Assembly (NCBI GenBank): GCA_019359035.1
Contig: JAHHIC010000040.1
Coordinates: 62,001-126,000, forward strand
From: Scytonematopsis contorta HA4267-MV1
GTDB taxonomy: Bacteria; Cyanobacteriota; Cyanobacteriia; Cyanobacteriales; Nostocaceae
Direction: 5' to 3'
DNA: 64,000 bases
Part shown: positions 1-9,121 of the stretch, piece after piece
Layout: the number at the start of each line of letters is the position of its first letter
How positions within the stretch are numbered: position 1 is the first letter of the stretch
Notes under the pieces: model-generated
What the model was told of the DNA's origin: nothing
Seen by the model: only the letters and a program-made list of their open reading frames with translations
Database searches by the model: none
Position numbers and translations under genes: made by a program

Positions 1-71
1 AGTGTCTGGCAACAGTAAATAAATAAACAATGGTAATTGGTTATTGGTTATTGTTTAATGATGTTTCCGCA

Positions 72-935
72 CTAAAATAATCGAGCGGGTTTAGAGTTGA
101 TTTTTTTAGTAATAGGAGCTACCTTTTTGACCACAGAAATCATGTATTTATAATCGGGTATTTCTCCATTCGGTACATAGTTAAGGTCTTGAATTAAAGC
201 AAGAGGGGCATCTTTCATGTAATCACGAATCAATTGACGACGAGTAACGTCTATATCTGGCCTAATTAAGACTGAACCCGGTGGAAGAATTTGAGGGTCG
301 GTAAATAAGATTCTAAATTGTGTATTATTAAAGCTATTACGATGTACATTAAACTCTTCCAGCGAAACAGCACCAGCAGCAACTTTTTTTTGTGCCACCA
401 TTGTCAGTACATTTTTAGGTGTGGGAGCAAATAGGATTTCAGCTAATGTTAATCCATGAAGATTAAAAAGAGGGACGTAATAGCCAGCAGCAGAGCCAGG
501 TAGACCCAGAGCAACTGCTTTACCCTGTAAATCTTTGATTTTTTGGAGAGAACTGTCTTTTCTAACAATTAATACAGAGCGTGAATTAACTTCTATACCT
601 AAAGGTAATATTGGGATATATTTATAGTTAGAAATAGCAATTGCAGCTAAACCGGGAGTAGCAAATACCAATGACCAAGAACCCCTTTTTATACGCTCTA
701 TCGCTATATTTTCATTAAAAACTGGTTCAACTTGAATCAATGACCCAGTTTTTTGACCCAAATAATCGCGTAGACGAGATAATTTATTTAGAGTTTCTTG
801 TTCTTCTCCATAACTAACAGTTCCAATTACTAACTCTAGTTCTGGAATTGGTTTTTTATGGCTTTGACAGGCTGCAATGGTGAGCAACATTTGCAAAATA
901 AATAAGCGTCGAGAAATTTTTAATGACATATTCAA
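72..935 (-). CDS. PhnD-like substrate-binding lipoprotein
   Basis: This 287-residue protein resembles the phosphate/phosphite/phosphonate ABC-transporter binding proteins (PhnD-like, periplasmic-binding fold type 2). The N-terminus has a basic stretch, a hydrophobic core and a lipobox ending in LTIAAC, so it is likely lipid-anchored on the periplasmic side. Family-like segments follow: ELVIGTVSYGEEQ at the start of the mature domain, the WSLVFATPGLAAIA strand-helix, and the DLQGKAVALGLPGSAAGYYVP segment split across the two lobes. No permease or ATPase gene lies beside it, and the divergent neighbour is a heme-type sensor. It may therefore be the ligand-binding half of a signalling pair rather than part of a transporter. 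That role is inference; the fold assignment is fairly safe. Confidence 0.8.
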   Translation of the reverse strand: MNMSLKISRRLFILQMLLTIAACQSHKKPIPELELVIGTVSYGEEQETLNKLSRLRDYLGQKTGSLIQVEPVFNENIAIERIKRGSWSLVFATPGLAAIAISNYKYIPILPLGIEVNSRSVLIVRKDSSLQKIKDLQGKAVALGLPGSAAGYYVPLFNLHGLTLAEILFAPTPKNVLTMVAQKKVAAGAVSLEEFNVHRNSFNNTQFRILFTDPQILPPGSVLIRPDIDVTRRQLIRDYMKDAPLALIQDLNYVPNGEIPDYKYMISVVKKVAPITKKINSKPARLF

Positions 936-1126
936 TTACATAAATGGAAAATTTTAATGATTATTTAATATTAAAATACCGTTATTTTATGATATTTTGG
1001 AGTGTAAGATATAAATAAATCAGTTTTGATACATTAACTTAACATTTTGATTTATAGTGACTGAATGTGAAGCATAATTTTTGTTGTAAGTTAGTCATAT
1101 AAAATAATAACTCAGAAAACAAAGCT

Positions 1127-2017
1127 ATGAAAATAGGAACTAAAGTAAATATCATCTTAATAATAGTTTTTATTGGCGGCATCTTAATTAGTGGTACAGC
1201 CTTATCAAACGTAATGCAAACAAAAGCAGAGAATGAGGTGACCACTAAGGCGCTAACTTTGATGCAAGTTGCCAATTCTGTGAGAAAGTATACTAACGAC
1301 CGCATACAACCACTGTTATTACCAAAAGCAGAAGCTGGTGAGCAATTTATTGCAGAATCTATACCAACATATGCAACGCGGGAAGTTTTTGAAATTTTAC
1401 GCAAAAACAAACAATTTGGCAATTTTCTTTATAAAGACGCTACACTAAATCCCACCAATTTACGAGACAAAGCAGACGCATTTGAAAGTCAAATTGTTCA
1501 ACGATTTCGTAAAGAAGCAGGGTTAACGAGTGTATCAGGCTTCCGCACAATCTCAGGAGAAGACCTATTTTATAGTGCTCGACCTTTTAAAATAGAAGAT
1601 GCCACTTGTTTGCGTTGCCATAGTACCCCTGCTGAAGCTCCAAAAAGCCAATTAGCGACCTATGGAAGTCAAAATGGTTTTGGTTGGAAGCTGAATGATA
1701 TTGTCGCTACTCAAATCATTTATGTACCAGCTGAACAAATTTTTGCAAATGCTCATAGGGCTACCTTTCTGGTCTTGGGAGTTTTAGCGATAATTTTTAC
1801 GGCTATCATCATTACGGTGAATATTTTGTTGAGAAAAGCCGTCTTAGCAAGAATTAAACGTATCGCTCATGTGGCAGAACAAGTTAGTGTTGGTGATATG
1901 AATGCTAGTTTTGGGAAACAAGATAAGGACGAGATTGGTGCTTTGGCTGAGGCTTTTAATCGGATGAAATATAGTTTGGAGATTGCTCTAAATATGTTAA
2001 GCAATAATCCGAAATAA
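1127..2017 (+). CDS. Membrane Tll0287-like heme sensor with HAMP domain
   Basis: This 296-residue protein has a first membrane helix at about residues 8-27, an extracytoplasmic Tll0287-like (DUF3365) domain, a second helix near 211-232, and a HAMP linker at 232-284. The sensor domain carries a c-type heme site, CLRCH, at residues 161-165, with the family's SGEDLFYSARP segment just before it. HAMP features are the DEIGALAEAFNRM stretch. The protein stops directly after HAMP, with no kinase, cyclase or methyl-accepting domain, so its output must pass to a separate partner. It is transcribed away from the PhnD-like lipoprotein gene, which suggests a shared control region. The ligand (redox, gas or other) is unknown. 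Confidence 0.85.
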   Translation: MKIGTKVNIILIIVFIGGILISGTALSNVMQTKAENEVTTKALTLMQVANSVRKYTNDRIQPLLLPKAEAGEQFIAESIPTYATREVFEILRKNKQFGNFLYKDATLNPTNLRDKADAFESQIVQRFRKEAGLTSVSGFRTISGEDLFYSARPFKIEDATCLRCHSTPAEAPKSQLATYGSQNGFGWKLNDIVATQIIYVPAEQIFANAHRATFLVLGVLAIIFTAIIITVNILLRKAVLARIKRIAHVAEQVSVGDMNASFGKQDKDEIGALAEAFNRMKYSLEIALNMLSNNPK

Positions 2018-2040
2018 TAGAAACCCCGCACGTGAATATA

Positions 2041-2197
2041 AAGAACCCCACCCCCAACCCCCTCCCCGCACGCGGGGAGGGGGCTACGAAGGAAATGCGA
2101 TTATCGGAAAAGGAATTTATCTGAGTTACCTTTTCTTTTTTATATAAATCGTAGCCCCCTCCCCGTAAACGGGGAGGGGGTTGGGGGTGGGGTTCTT
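2041..2197. repeat. Long GC-rich inverted repeat
   Basis: Two arms of about 45 bases (2041-2088 and 2150-2197) are near-perfect reverse complements, each rich in runs of C or G (core CCCCTCCCCGC). Each arm also holds a smaller internal hairpin. The element sits between the convergent ends of the heme-sensor and orthocaspase genes, so it could act as a two-way terminator. Its composition differs sharply from the AT-rich surroundings and resembles dispersed palindromic elements of filamentous cyanobacteria. Confidence 0.85.
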
Positions 2198-2223
2198 TTA
2201 TTCATGTGGTGGTGGGGGTTATT

Positions 2224-4395
2224 TTATTTCCCCAGCAATTTTTTTTCAAATTCAGAAGCCTGTTTGGGGTCAGAAATTCTTTCTGTTAATTTCTTCACAA
2301 ATTCGGATAAAGAAATTTGTGGTTGAGATTTCAAAATTTGTTGAATCATAAAATTAGCAATAGGACCAACAAAATAAGCAAACTCCCGCTCGCATTTATT
2401 AATAAAGTTAGTGTCGTTAATTACTGAAGACTCATTCGCAAATGAATTAACTGACTTACTATTAGGGGAAGCTACAGATTTTTTTTCAAAAATAGCCTTA
2501 GCTTGTTGTTCAAATATTGGTTTTTGTGCTGGTAATAAATAATTAGCTAAATTTGTGACTAATTCTTGATTATTAGTAGTTTCTTGTAAAGCTTTTTGCA
2601 AAATAGCAGGAGAAATTAGTCCGACGTATTGCCTCAATAACTGTTGCAGTTCATTATACTCCTCTGAATCAAAGGTGAAATTGAGTGGAGGTTGCGTTTT
2701 ATTTACTTTTACTTCAGGAACTAAAGATATTTTAGGTACAGGGTTTTCCTTTATAACTGATACTTCTTTTTCTTGTTCTTTTTGCTGTGGAGAGTGGAAA
2801 ATTTTACTCATCCCACCAGGTAAAATATCAATGACTGCTTGTGTACCTGATAGCCAAGTTTGAAGGCTGATATTTTTTGCCTGTGAAACTTTTTGTAATT
2901 CAGAAATCCATTTAGCAACTGGTAACCCAACTTGTGAGTTTGCAGACGCCAAAGTTGTCAAAACTATTTGAGAAAATAGTTCTGTTTCATCTACATTAGA
3001 AGCCGCGGCTATTATACATTGTCCTTGTTCTGTGCTAGTTTGGAAATCTTCTATCCAGTTTTCTAAAGTCGTAGCTTTTGGACAATCTAAAATAATTATT
3101 TGTTGAGATTTTTGAGACCGACGTAATTCTTGTCTTAACCAAGAGCGACTCAAACGTACATTTGAATCTAAAACAAACCAGCCTTCTCCATCTTCTATTT
3201 CTTCTATATGTCCGCGTAAGTATAATAAAGAAATTGGTGTATTTTTAACCGCTGATAAATGAGAAGGAGATTTTGTTTCGGGTTCGTTATTCCAACGTAA
3301 AAACTCTTGAATAGTTTTTCGCACTTCTGTCAAAGATTGACCGTTATGAGGAAAATATTTAACCTCAAAACCCCCGGCACTATTAAGAACACGACTCAAA
3401 TTACTAGTGTTATTACGATTAGCTAACCCATCAACAATTAGCGCATGTCGTAATTTATGAGACACCTCTTTTTCCGGTTTGTATCCCAGAATTAATTCTC
3501 CTACTCCTTCAACGATTCTTTTGGGTGTTTGTAAGGGATATTCTGGATGAAGTTTATTTTCACCACGCGCTAGTTTTTGCTGGTTAATTACGCGCAATTG
3601 ATGATTTATTGTATCAATATATTTTAAAGTTTGGCGGTAAACATATTTGTACAACCCATCTGCTTCAATTAAACCATAAGGGTCAGCGGCTTCTCCTAGC
3701 AGTCCTCGCATTAAATAGTAAGTGAATACTCCATGTCCTAATTCTGGAAATTCCCAAGACTGTTGTCCTTGGTCGCAAGATAGCAAAGCACAAAAACCTT
3801 TACTTTTAGCAGCGCGTTCTCGCAAAACTTCCATTAACTGGGGTGCTGGGTTTAATAATGTATTGGAGCTACCTGCATTTCTTGATGTACCACGATTTCC
3901 CAACAACCCTAGGTCACCACTATGACAGGTATCTAAACAAAGTAATTGCTGGTTAGTGCCACCACTCCCTAATATATGTAATAAATCTCGCATTGGTAAC
4001 CCCGTACCTAGCAAGTCGTCTGTATTTGTATCACTAAGGCACAGTACAGCCTGTTGGGTATTTGGCTCTACCATCCCGTGCCCAGAAAAATATAACAGAA
4101 CAGAGTCCTGAGGTTTGGTTTGTCCTACAATTACCTCTAAGCTTGCCCGCACTGTTTCTAGAGTCGGGGGTTGTGTTGTAAAGTCGTTGTGAACAATAAC
4201 CTCTTTATTGGGAAAACCTTGGGTAGCTTTTTGTAGAGCTTCTCCCAATCCTTGACAGTCAACAGCAGGGAAACGTAAGGAAGGCAAACTAGCATCTTGG
4301 TATTCGTTAACACCTACCAATAATACCCAAAGTTTAGCTTCTCCTGTTTTAAGTATGCTTGTTAAATCGCTGGAGCCTATACCGAGTGGAGCCAT
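2224..4395 (-). CDS. Orthocaspase (caspase-domain protein) with duplicated C-terminal domain
   Basis: This 723-residue protein begins with a peptidase C14 caspase-like p20 domain (about 20-260). The His of the dyad is in YFSGHGM (H106) and the Cys in LDTCHSGD (C157), so the active site looks intact. A second alpha/beta region (about 310-535) has the look of a degenerate caspase/CHAT fold. The tail carries two related helical modules: one around 580-640 with YVGLISPAILQKAL, and one at 660-723 with CEREFAYFVGPIANFM. The same module occurs twice at the end of the Ser/Thr kinase encoded at 9122-10675. Cyanobacterial orthocaspases are known to cleave after Arg or Lys and are linked to stress and cell death; the substrate of this one is unknown. 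Confidence 0.85.
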   Translation of the reverse strand: MAPLGIGSSDLTSILKTGEAKLWVLLVGVNEYQDASLPSLRFPAVDCQGLGEALQKATQGFPNKEVIVHNDFTTQPPTLETVRASLEVIVGQTKPQDSVLLYFSGHGMVEPNTQQAVLCLSDTNTDDLLGTGLPMRDLLHILGSGGTNQQLLCLDTCHSGDLGLLGNRGTSRNAGSSNTLLNPAPQLMEVLRERAAKSKGFCALLSCDQGQQSWEFPELGHGVFTYYLMRGLLGEAADPYGLIEADGLYKYVYRQTLKYIDTINHQLRVINQQKLARGENKLHPEYPLQTPKRIVEGVGELILGYKPEKEVSHKLRHALIVDGLANRNNTSNLSRVLNSAGGFEVKYFPHNGQSLTEVRKTIQEFLRWNNEPETKSPSHLSAVKNTPISLLYLRGHIEEIEDGEGWFVLDSNVRLSRSWLRQELRRSQKSQQIIILDCPKATTLENWIEDFQTSTEQGQCIIAAASNVDETELFSQIVLTTLASANSQVGLPVAKWISELQKVSQAKNISLQTWLSGTQAVIDILPGGMSKIFHSPQQKEQEKEVSVIKENPVPKISLVPEVKVNKTQPPLNFTFDSEEYNELQQLLRQYVGLISPAILQKALQETTNNQELVTNLANYLLPAQKPIFEQQAKAIFEKKSVASPNSKSVNSFANESSVINDTNFINKCEREFAYFVGPIANFMIQQILKSQPQISLSEFVKKLTERISDPKQASEFEKKLLGK

Positions 4396-4550
4396 AACTA
4401 TTACTTTAACTCTAAAATTTACCGGAACAATTACTTATCGAGCAAAAGGTTAAATAATATAAGATTTTGGACTAGATATATAGTATCTAGTTGTTTTTTT
4501 ATCAGCTTACGCACTTCTTTACAAAACTTCATAATTAAACTCCCAATTAG

Positions 4551-4772
4551 GTAGGATGGGTTAGGCGCACGAAAGCTCACAGTTAAATGCGATAACCCAA
4601 ATGCGCCGTAACCCATCATTCTATGCTTAACTGCGGTTATTTTTAATGTGGAAGCATTTAATACAATTTAGCTGTAAGCTTTGTCATCAGTAATTGCAGA
4701 TGATGATGGGTTACGGCGCATTATATTTTTAGTATACATGCCTAGATTTTCTTGCGCCTAACCCATCCTACG
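4551..4772. repeat. Inverted pair of dispersed palindromic repeats
   Basis: The arm at 4551-4620 (GTAGGATGGGTTAGGCGC then GCGCCGTAACCCATCAT) recurs in inverted order at 4701-4772 (ATGATGGGTTACGGCGCA then GCGCCTAACCCATCCTAC). Each arm is itself a hairpin. They lie in the gene-free stretch 4396-5194, which also holds the heptamer array at 5099-5180. I see no other gene in that stretch. Confidence 0.8.
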
Positions 4773-5098
4773 TGTGAATATAAATATCTATCTTTTGGAT
4801 GATTTACAAAATTCTCACTACTGTTTTGCGTAAAGAATGTATGAGAACCCTATACGTATATTAAGATAGCAAATGCCTTTCTAAATCTAGAAATGAGATT
4901 GCTTGCTCAGGAATGAAAAAATTGATTTTTTAAGGTGTATGAACATAATTAAATTTAATTGGGACTAAAAGCTGAATCGTATTGTTAAAATTCTTGAGTG
5001 TAATAAACTGGAAAAAGGTTAGTAGCTAAAGTGTTTATTTCCTTGTATGTAGCCTTACTCATCATGTAATTATGCAAAATACTTTATAAAAATTCTTT

Positions 5099-5180
5099 CC
5101 CCCATTCCCTATTCCCCACTCCCTATTCCCCACTCCCCACTCCCCACTCCCCATTCCCCATTCCCCACTCCCCATTCCCT
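5099..5180. repeat. Heptanucleotide tandem repeat array (CCCCATT/CCCCACT)
   Basis: About eleven near-perfect 7-base units built on CCCCAYT run into the start of the sigma-factor gene, ending 14 bases before its ATG. This is the short tandemly repeated repetitive (STRR) type known from heterocyst-forming cyanobacteria. Being adjacent to the start codon, length changes could alter expression of the gene. Confidence 0.85.
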
Positions 5181-5194
5181 AGGTTTTTTAACTT

Positions 5195-6415
5195 ATGCGT
5201 TCTCGTCAAGGTATTACTGAACTATTTGCTACATTCTTACAGCTAGATGCGGATAGGGTAATTGGTTGGGCAACCGATTCTAGGCTGCGTCGTAGTATAC
5301 TTAATTCTCAGGCGCGTCTCCCTGAACCAGAGACTTCCGAGAATTTTTGGGTGTGTTATTGGCATAAATTATGGCAAACTCAGCCAGAAAGTCTTGCAAA
5401 AGGACACCTGTCAGCTTATTTACAAGAGGTGTGTTATTGGACCGCAAATAAAACCGCGATGAGTTTTTCTTCCACCCAGTACACGATGTCCGACTGCTTT
5501 CAAATGGCAATTACTCGTGTTGATAAGGTTTTAAAAGGTTTTAAATCTCAGATGGGGTTTAACCTAAAAAACTATGCGAGTGCAATTTTTAGCAGCGAAC
5601 TCAAGGAAATGTTACGTCAACAAAATGAGGTTGACATTTGTACTAATTGGCGATTACTAAGAAGATTGACTCAAAAGCGGTTGATAGAGTCTTTACAAAA
5701 TGCTGGATTAAGTGTGGAAATCATTCAACGTTATGTATTAGCTTGGAAGTGTTATCAAGCGATATATGCTCCCCAGCAAAACACTGGTACTCGTAAACTC
5801 AACAGACCAGATGATGCAGTATGGCAATCAATTGCTCAACTTTATAATTCTGAGCGTCATACTCAATTGTCACAACCTGGACCAGAATGCAATGGAGAAA
5901 TCATGGAAAAATGGCTGGTTGCTTGTGCAAAAGCAGCACGCTCCTATTTTTATCCTAATATGGCGTCACTAAATGCACCTAGGGGTGGTGATGATGATTC
6001 TGGTGGGGAATTTCAAGATATACTCCCAGAGATGAAACAAGAATCTCTGTTGACAGAAATGATAAACGATGAAGAGTTGGCTGATAGGAAGTCACAGCAA
6101 TCTCAGGTTAGTGATGTATTGATAGCCGCTTTGAAGGAACTAGATGAGGAAGCAAGGAAAATAATAGAAATTTACTATAGCCAGGGTTTAACTCAGCAGC
6201 AAATTGCAAAACAGTTGGATGTTAAGCAGTACACAGTTTCTCGACGATTGACTAAAGCTAAGGATACTTTACTGCTAAAGTTGGCTAACTGGAGCAAGGA
6301 GTCGATGCATATTTCTCTAAACTCATCGGTACTAAGTTACATAAGCACCGTTTTAGAGGAGTGGTTACAAGCTTATTACAGTCCTTCCTCACCACAGTTG
6401 GAGGCAAAACTATGA
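5195..6415 (+). CDS. Sigma-70 family RNA polymerase sigma factor-like protein
   Basis: The 406-residue product has a region-2-like helical core (about 114-160, with KGFKSQMGFNLKNYASAIF followed by ELKEMLRQQ) and a clear region-4 helix-turn-helix near 306-362 (GLTQQQIAKQLDVKQYTVSRR). An insertion rich in acidic residues (about 265-300) separates them. It is longer and more divergent than group 1 or 2 cyanobacterial sigma factors. The stop codon overlaps the start of the next gene by four bases (ATGA), so the two are translationally coupled. Such divergent sigma factors often sit beside a DUF1822 gene. The target promoters cannot be read from this window. Confidence 0.8.
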   Translation: MRSRQGITELFATFLQLDADRVIGWATDSRLRRSILNSQARLPEPETSENFWVCYWHKLWQTQPESLAKGHLSAYLQEVCYWTANKTAMSFSSTQYTMSDCFQMAITRVDKVLKGFKSQMGFNLKNYASAIFSSELKEMLRQQNEVDICTNWRLLRRLTQKRLIESLQNAGLSVEIIQRYVLAWKCYQAIYAPQQNTGTRKLNRPDDAVWQSIAQLYNSERHTQLSQPGPECNGEIMEKWLVACAKAARSYFYPNMASLNAPRGGDDDSGGEFQDILPEMKQESLLTEMINDEELADRKSQQSQVSDVLIAALKELDEEARKIIEIYYSQGLTQQQIAKQLDVKQYTVSRRLTKAKDTLLLKLANWSKESMHISLNSSVLSYISTVLEEWLQAYYSPSSPQLEAKL

Positions 6416-7593
6416 CATTTAACTCAGGGAAACTAACTTCTTCTATTAACTCTAACCATTTGTGGTTAGAAATCCCCGAAACCGAGCAGAACAAAAGTTG
6501 GCAGCAAAGTCAAGTTTTTTCCACGTCTAATCGTCGTTGGACTGCTTATCTTAATCGTTTAAGTCTTAATGCTTTTTTACCTTGGTTGCGCGAGCAATAT
6601 GCTTCTAATGCTACTGTTTCTCCCAATTTGGCTGCTTTACCTAGTGTTTGGGAAGTAGTTAATGGTACAAGAATTTCCTTGGGGGAAAAAAGGCTAGTAT
6701 TAATTCCGACTGAGACACTTGATTTGAGCGAAATGCGCGTTCCTCAAGAATGGGTAGATATTCCTAATTGGACGGCTGATTATTATTTGGCTGTACAAGT
6801 TAACTTAGAAGAGGGCTGCATCCGCGTTTGGGGATATGCAACCCACGAGCAATTAAAAAACAGAAGCACTTTTGATGCAAGCGATCGCGTTTATTGTGTG
6901 AATGGGGAAGACTTAATTTCTAACGTGAGCATTATCTGGATGGCACAACAAGTATGTCCAGAGGAAGTAACTCGGATAGAAACAGCACCTTTACCAAATT
7001 TATCAGTCCAGCAAGCAGAAAATCTTATAACTCGTCTGGGTGATTCTACTGTAATTTCACCTCGTATGGCAGTACCTTTTCAGATGTGGGGAGCGCTGCT
7101 AGAACACGGAGGTTGGAGACAACGTTTATTTGAAAAACGCCAAGGTAAGCAAGAGTCCTGGTCTATTTTAAATTGGATGCAAACAGGTGTATCTGACTTT
7201 GCAGAACAATTTGGTTGGGGTAGTGTAGAACTACAACCCAGTGCAGTAGGAGCACGAGGAGCGGGGCAAACATCCGTATTACCAACGTTGATAAGAAAAT
7301 TAACAATTGCGGGCAAAAAATACGAATTGCGCTTGCAACCAAAAGGTAATATTCAAGATAACGTTTGGCGTTTTGAGTTACGAAGTGCAACAGCAGGAGA
7401 AATGATTCCAGTTGGAATAAAATTAACACTTTTGACAGAAGATTTACAGCCATTTCACGGTAATCAAGCTCAAGCAACTAAACCAGTAGAAAGACTTTAT
7501 GTTGAAGTCGCAATGGGTGATACAAAAGAAGGCTTAGTTTGGCAAACAGAACCAACCCCCGAAGATTATGAATGTGAAGTTTTGTATTTTTGA
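6412..7593 (+). CDS. DUF1822 family protein
   Basis: I start this gene at the ATG at 6412 because a strong ribosome-binding site (GGAGG, 6400-6404) lies just upstream and the start overlaps the sigma-factor stop as ATGA; a longer GTG reading from 6361 is less likely. The 393-residue product matches the cyanobacterial DUF1822 pattern: a basic and tryptophan-rich N-terminus (SNRRWTAYLNRLSLNAFLPWL), a central beta-rich part with YLAVQVNLEEGCIRVWGYA, and a C-terminal beta domain ending in EDYECEVLYF. No function is established for the family. Coupling to the sigma factor suggests it modulates that factor or its regulon, which is inference. Confidence 0.8.
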   Translation: MTFNSGKLTSSINSNHLWLEIPETEQNKSWQQSQVFSTSNRRWTAYLNRLSLNAFLPWLREQYASNATVSPNLAALPSVWEVVNGTRISLGEKRLVLIPTETLDLSEMRVPQEWVDIPNWTADYYLAVQVNLEEGCIRVWGYATHEQLKNRSTFDASDRVYCVNGEDLISNVSIIWMAQQVCPEEVTRIETAPLPNLSVQQAENLITRLGDSTVISPRMAVPFQMWGALLEHGGWRQRLFEKRQGKQESWSILNWMQTGVSDFAEQFGWGSVELQPSAVGARGAGQTSVLPTLIRKLTIAGKKYELRLQPKGNIQDNVWRFELRSATAGEMIPVGIKLTLLTEDLQPFHGNQAQATKPVERLYVEVAMGDTKEGLVWQTEPTPEDYECEVLYF

Positions 7594-7606
7594 TTGGGGT
7601 GGCTGT

Positions 7607-7634
7607 CTGTTGACTGTTGACTGTTGACTGTTGA
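7607..7634. repeat. CTGTTGA heptamer array
   Basis: Four exact copies of CTGTTGA follow the DUF1822 stop codon. The same heptamer family makes a much larger inverted array at 19521-19726. Confidence 0.85.
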
Positions 7635-7784
7635 GAGTTTTGCCAATTTTTTAGCTAACATTTTTTAATAGCTTATTTTTAGGATGTTATTTATATTAAA
7701 ATTTATTTGAAAAACCAAGATTTCGTAGGTTGGGTTGAGGAACGTTCACGCAGTGGAGCGGAGCGCTAAACCCAAACCAAAATA

Positions 7785-7814
7785 TGTAGAGACGTGACAT
7801 GTCACGTCTCTACA
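7785..7814. terminator. Perfect 30-base palindrome, likely two-way terminator
   Basis: The half-site TGTAGAGACGTGACA is followed at once by its reverse complement. It lies between the convergent DUF1822 and Rpn-type genes. Close relatives occur at 12574, 15815, 21770 and 31101, so it is one member of a dispersed family. Confidence 0.7.
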
Positions 7815-7830
7815 AGGGGTTTCACTGCTC

Positions 7831-8634
7831 CTAATTTTCAGTTTGCGTTATTTCGTCTTGCAATTGTTGCACTTGTTGTATCGTTAACCCAGTTGCTTTT
7901 TCAATCACTTCAAAAGAGAATCCATCTTTAAGCAGATTGACAGCTACAAGTCTTACTCCTTCTTCTCGGCCTTCTTCTCGGCCTTCTTCTCGTCCTTCTT
8001 CTCGGCCTTCTTCTATAATTGACTTATAAATGACTGACTCGCGCATAATATCTCTCCGCAACAAACTTTTAATTACCTGTTCTTCTAATACTAACCCAGC
8101 TAAAATGGCTGTAGATGCTGCCACATTACTTTGTACATTTTTGTCGGTGATAGCTTCAATTTGGGTTGCGACTGCCTGTAAAGTTCTAGCTTGATTACTA
8201 GTTTTGCTAAGAACGGCTAGTGGGAGTAAACCCGGAGTCTGTAAAAAAACTTCAGTTGGTTGTTCCCACATACGAATGACTTGGAAACGGTGATAAGTTT
8301 CTTCTAAAGTAAATATGTCTTGCCGAACTAGTTCAGAATCTGTCTGTTGTAAATAAATTACAACTTGGTACATTCGTTTATGAGGAAAACGCCGATATCC
8401 ACGCAAACGGTAATCTGCCATGCGAAAAGGTATTTTACGGTCTGGGTCAGTCTGAAATTCCATGTGCAGAATAAGTTCGTTTGATTGCAGCAAGATTATG
8501 GAGTCTGCACGAATTGGTTCGAGCGAAAGTTCTTTGGGACTTAGCTCAGTCAACGTGATTGGTTGACCCACAAGCCAAGTTGCAAAGTTTGCGGGAAAAT
8601 TTTCAGCGAGGAACTTACAGATGTTGTCGTACAT
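7831..8634 (-). CDS. Rpn family nuclease / PD-(D/E)XK transposase-like protein
   Basis: The 267-residue protein resembles the Rpn (recombination-promoting nuclease, putative transposase) family that is abundant in cyanobacteria. The N-terminal part holds a PD-(D/E)XK-type core: RADSIILL, then ILHMEFQTDPDRKIPFRMADY with the E-x-Q signature, then a beta strand MYQVVIYL. Near residues 208-227 a run of (GREE)n is encoded by a 12-base tandem repeat (8 copies of CTTCTTCTC-type units seen around 7966-8010), followed by a short C-terminal helical segment. GREE-like repeats at this place are common in the family. Family members cut DNA and promote RecA-independent recombination in E. coli; here mobility is only a possibility, as no terminal repeats are seen. 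Confidence 0.8.
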   Translation of the reverse strand: MYDNICKFLAENFPANFATWLVGQPITLTELSPKELSLEPIRADSIILLQSNELILHMEFQTDPDRKIPFRMADYRLRGYRRFPHKRMYQVVIYLQQTDSELVRQDIFTLEETYHRFQVIRMWEQPTEVFLQTPGLLPLAVLSKTSNQARTLQAVATQIEAITDKNVQSNVAASTAILAGLVLEEQVIKSLLRRDIMRESVIYKSIIEEGREEGREEGREEGREEGVRLVAVNLLKDGFSFEVIEKATGLTIQQVQQLQDEITQTEN

Positions 8635-9121
8635 TCAAAAGTATCATTAGTCTTTTTTTTTATGCACAATGATTATGAACTAGGCTAAAAACTAATTTTT
8701 AATTGTATTAAAATTTTTTACAAAAACATAGGCAATTACAAATTATACCACTATTAATTATGTAAATTTTCAAAATATTGAAGGTCTATTTGATAACTAA
8801 TAAGCTAGTATAGTAATGGATTAGTATAAAATGTATCGATAAATTATTAAAAGTAAATTTTATAAATATGGTGATAAAAATGCGGAGATTCATATGTAAC
8901 GAAGCCATTTGCGTCGGTATCCTTCATCGTTATAAGTGAAGTGGAATAGTTAAACGAGAGGTCTTACCCCTTATTCAGCCGACATACCACATAGAGAGTA
9001 GGGTTTATATGAATATTCATGTTAAATTAAGATTTACTTAGGAGATGTTGCATAATTTTTTGTTTGTAGCCTTATAAATATAAAAAGAGTACTAAATAAC
9101 TAACTAAAACAGAATAAAGCC
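8635..9121. other. Gene-free, very AT-rich stretch
   Basis: I find no convincing gene here. From 8881 to 9010 the sequence is less AT-rich than the rest and could be a structured leader, but I recognise no known riboswitch. A weak promoter-like pair (TTGCAT at 9048, TATAAA at 9073, spacer 19) lies about 45 bases before the kinase start. Confidence 0.4.

Noticed and set aside
1039-1422. Long antisense frame over the heme-sensor start
   Set aside because: It overlaps the well-supported heme-sensor gene on the other strand, has no recognisable domain and no ribosome-binding site.
4431-4619. Short frame upstream of the orthocaspase
   Set aside because: It runs through the dispersed palindrome at 4551 and has no protein similarity that I can see.
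7831-8634. Complete insertion sequence around the Rpn-type gene
   Set aside because: No terminal inverted repeats or target-site duplication can be seen; the flanking palindrome is a dispersed family member.
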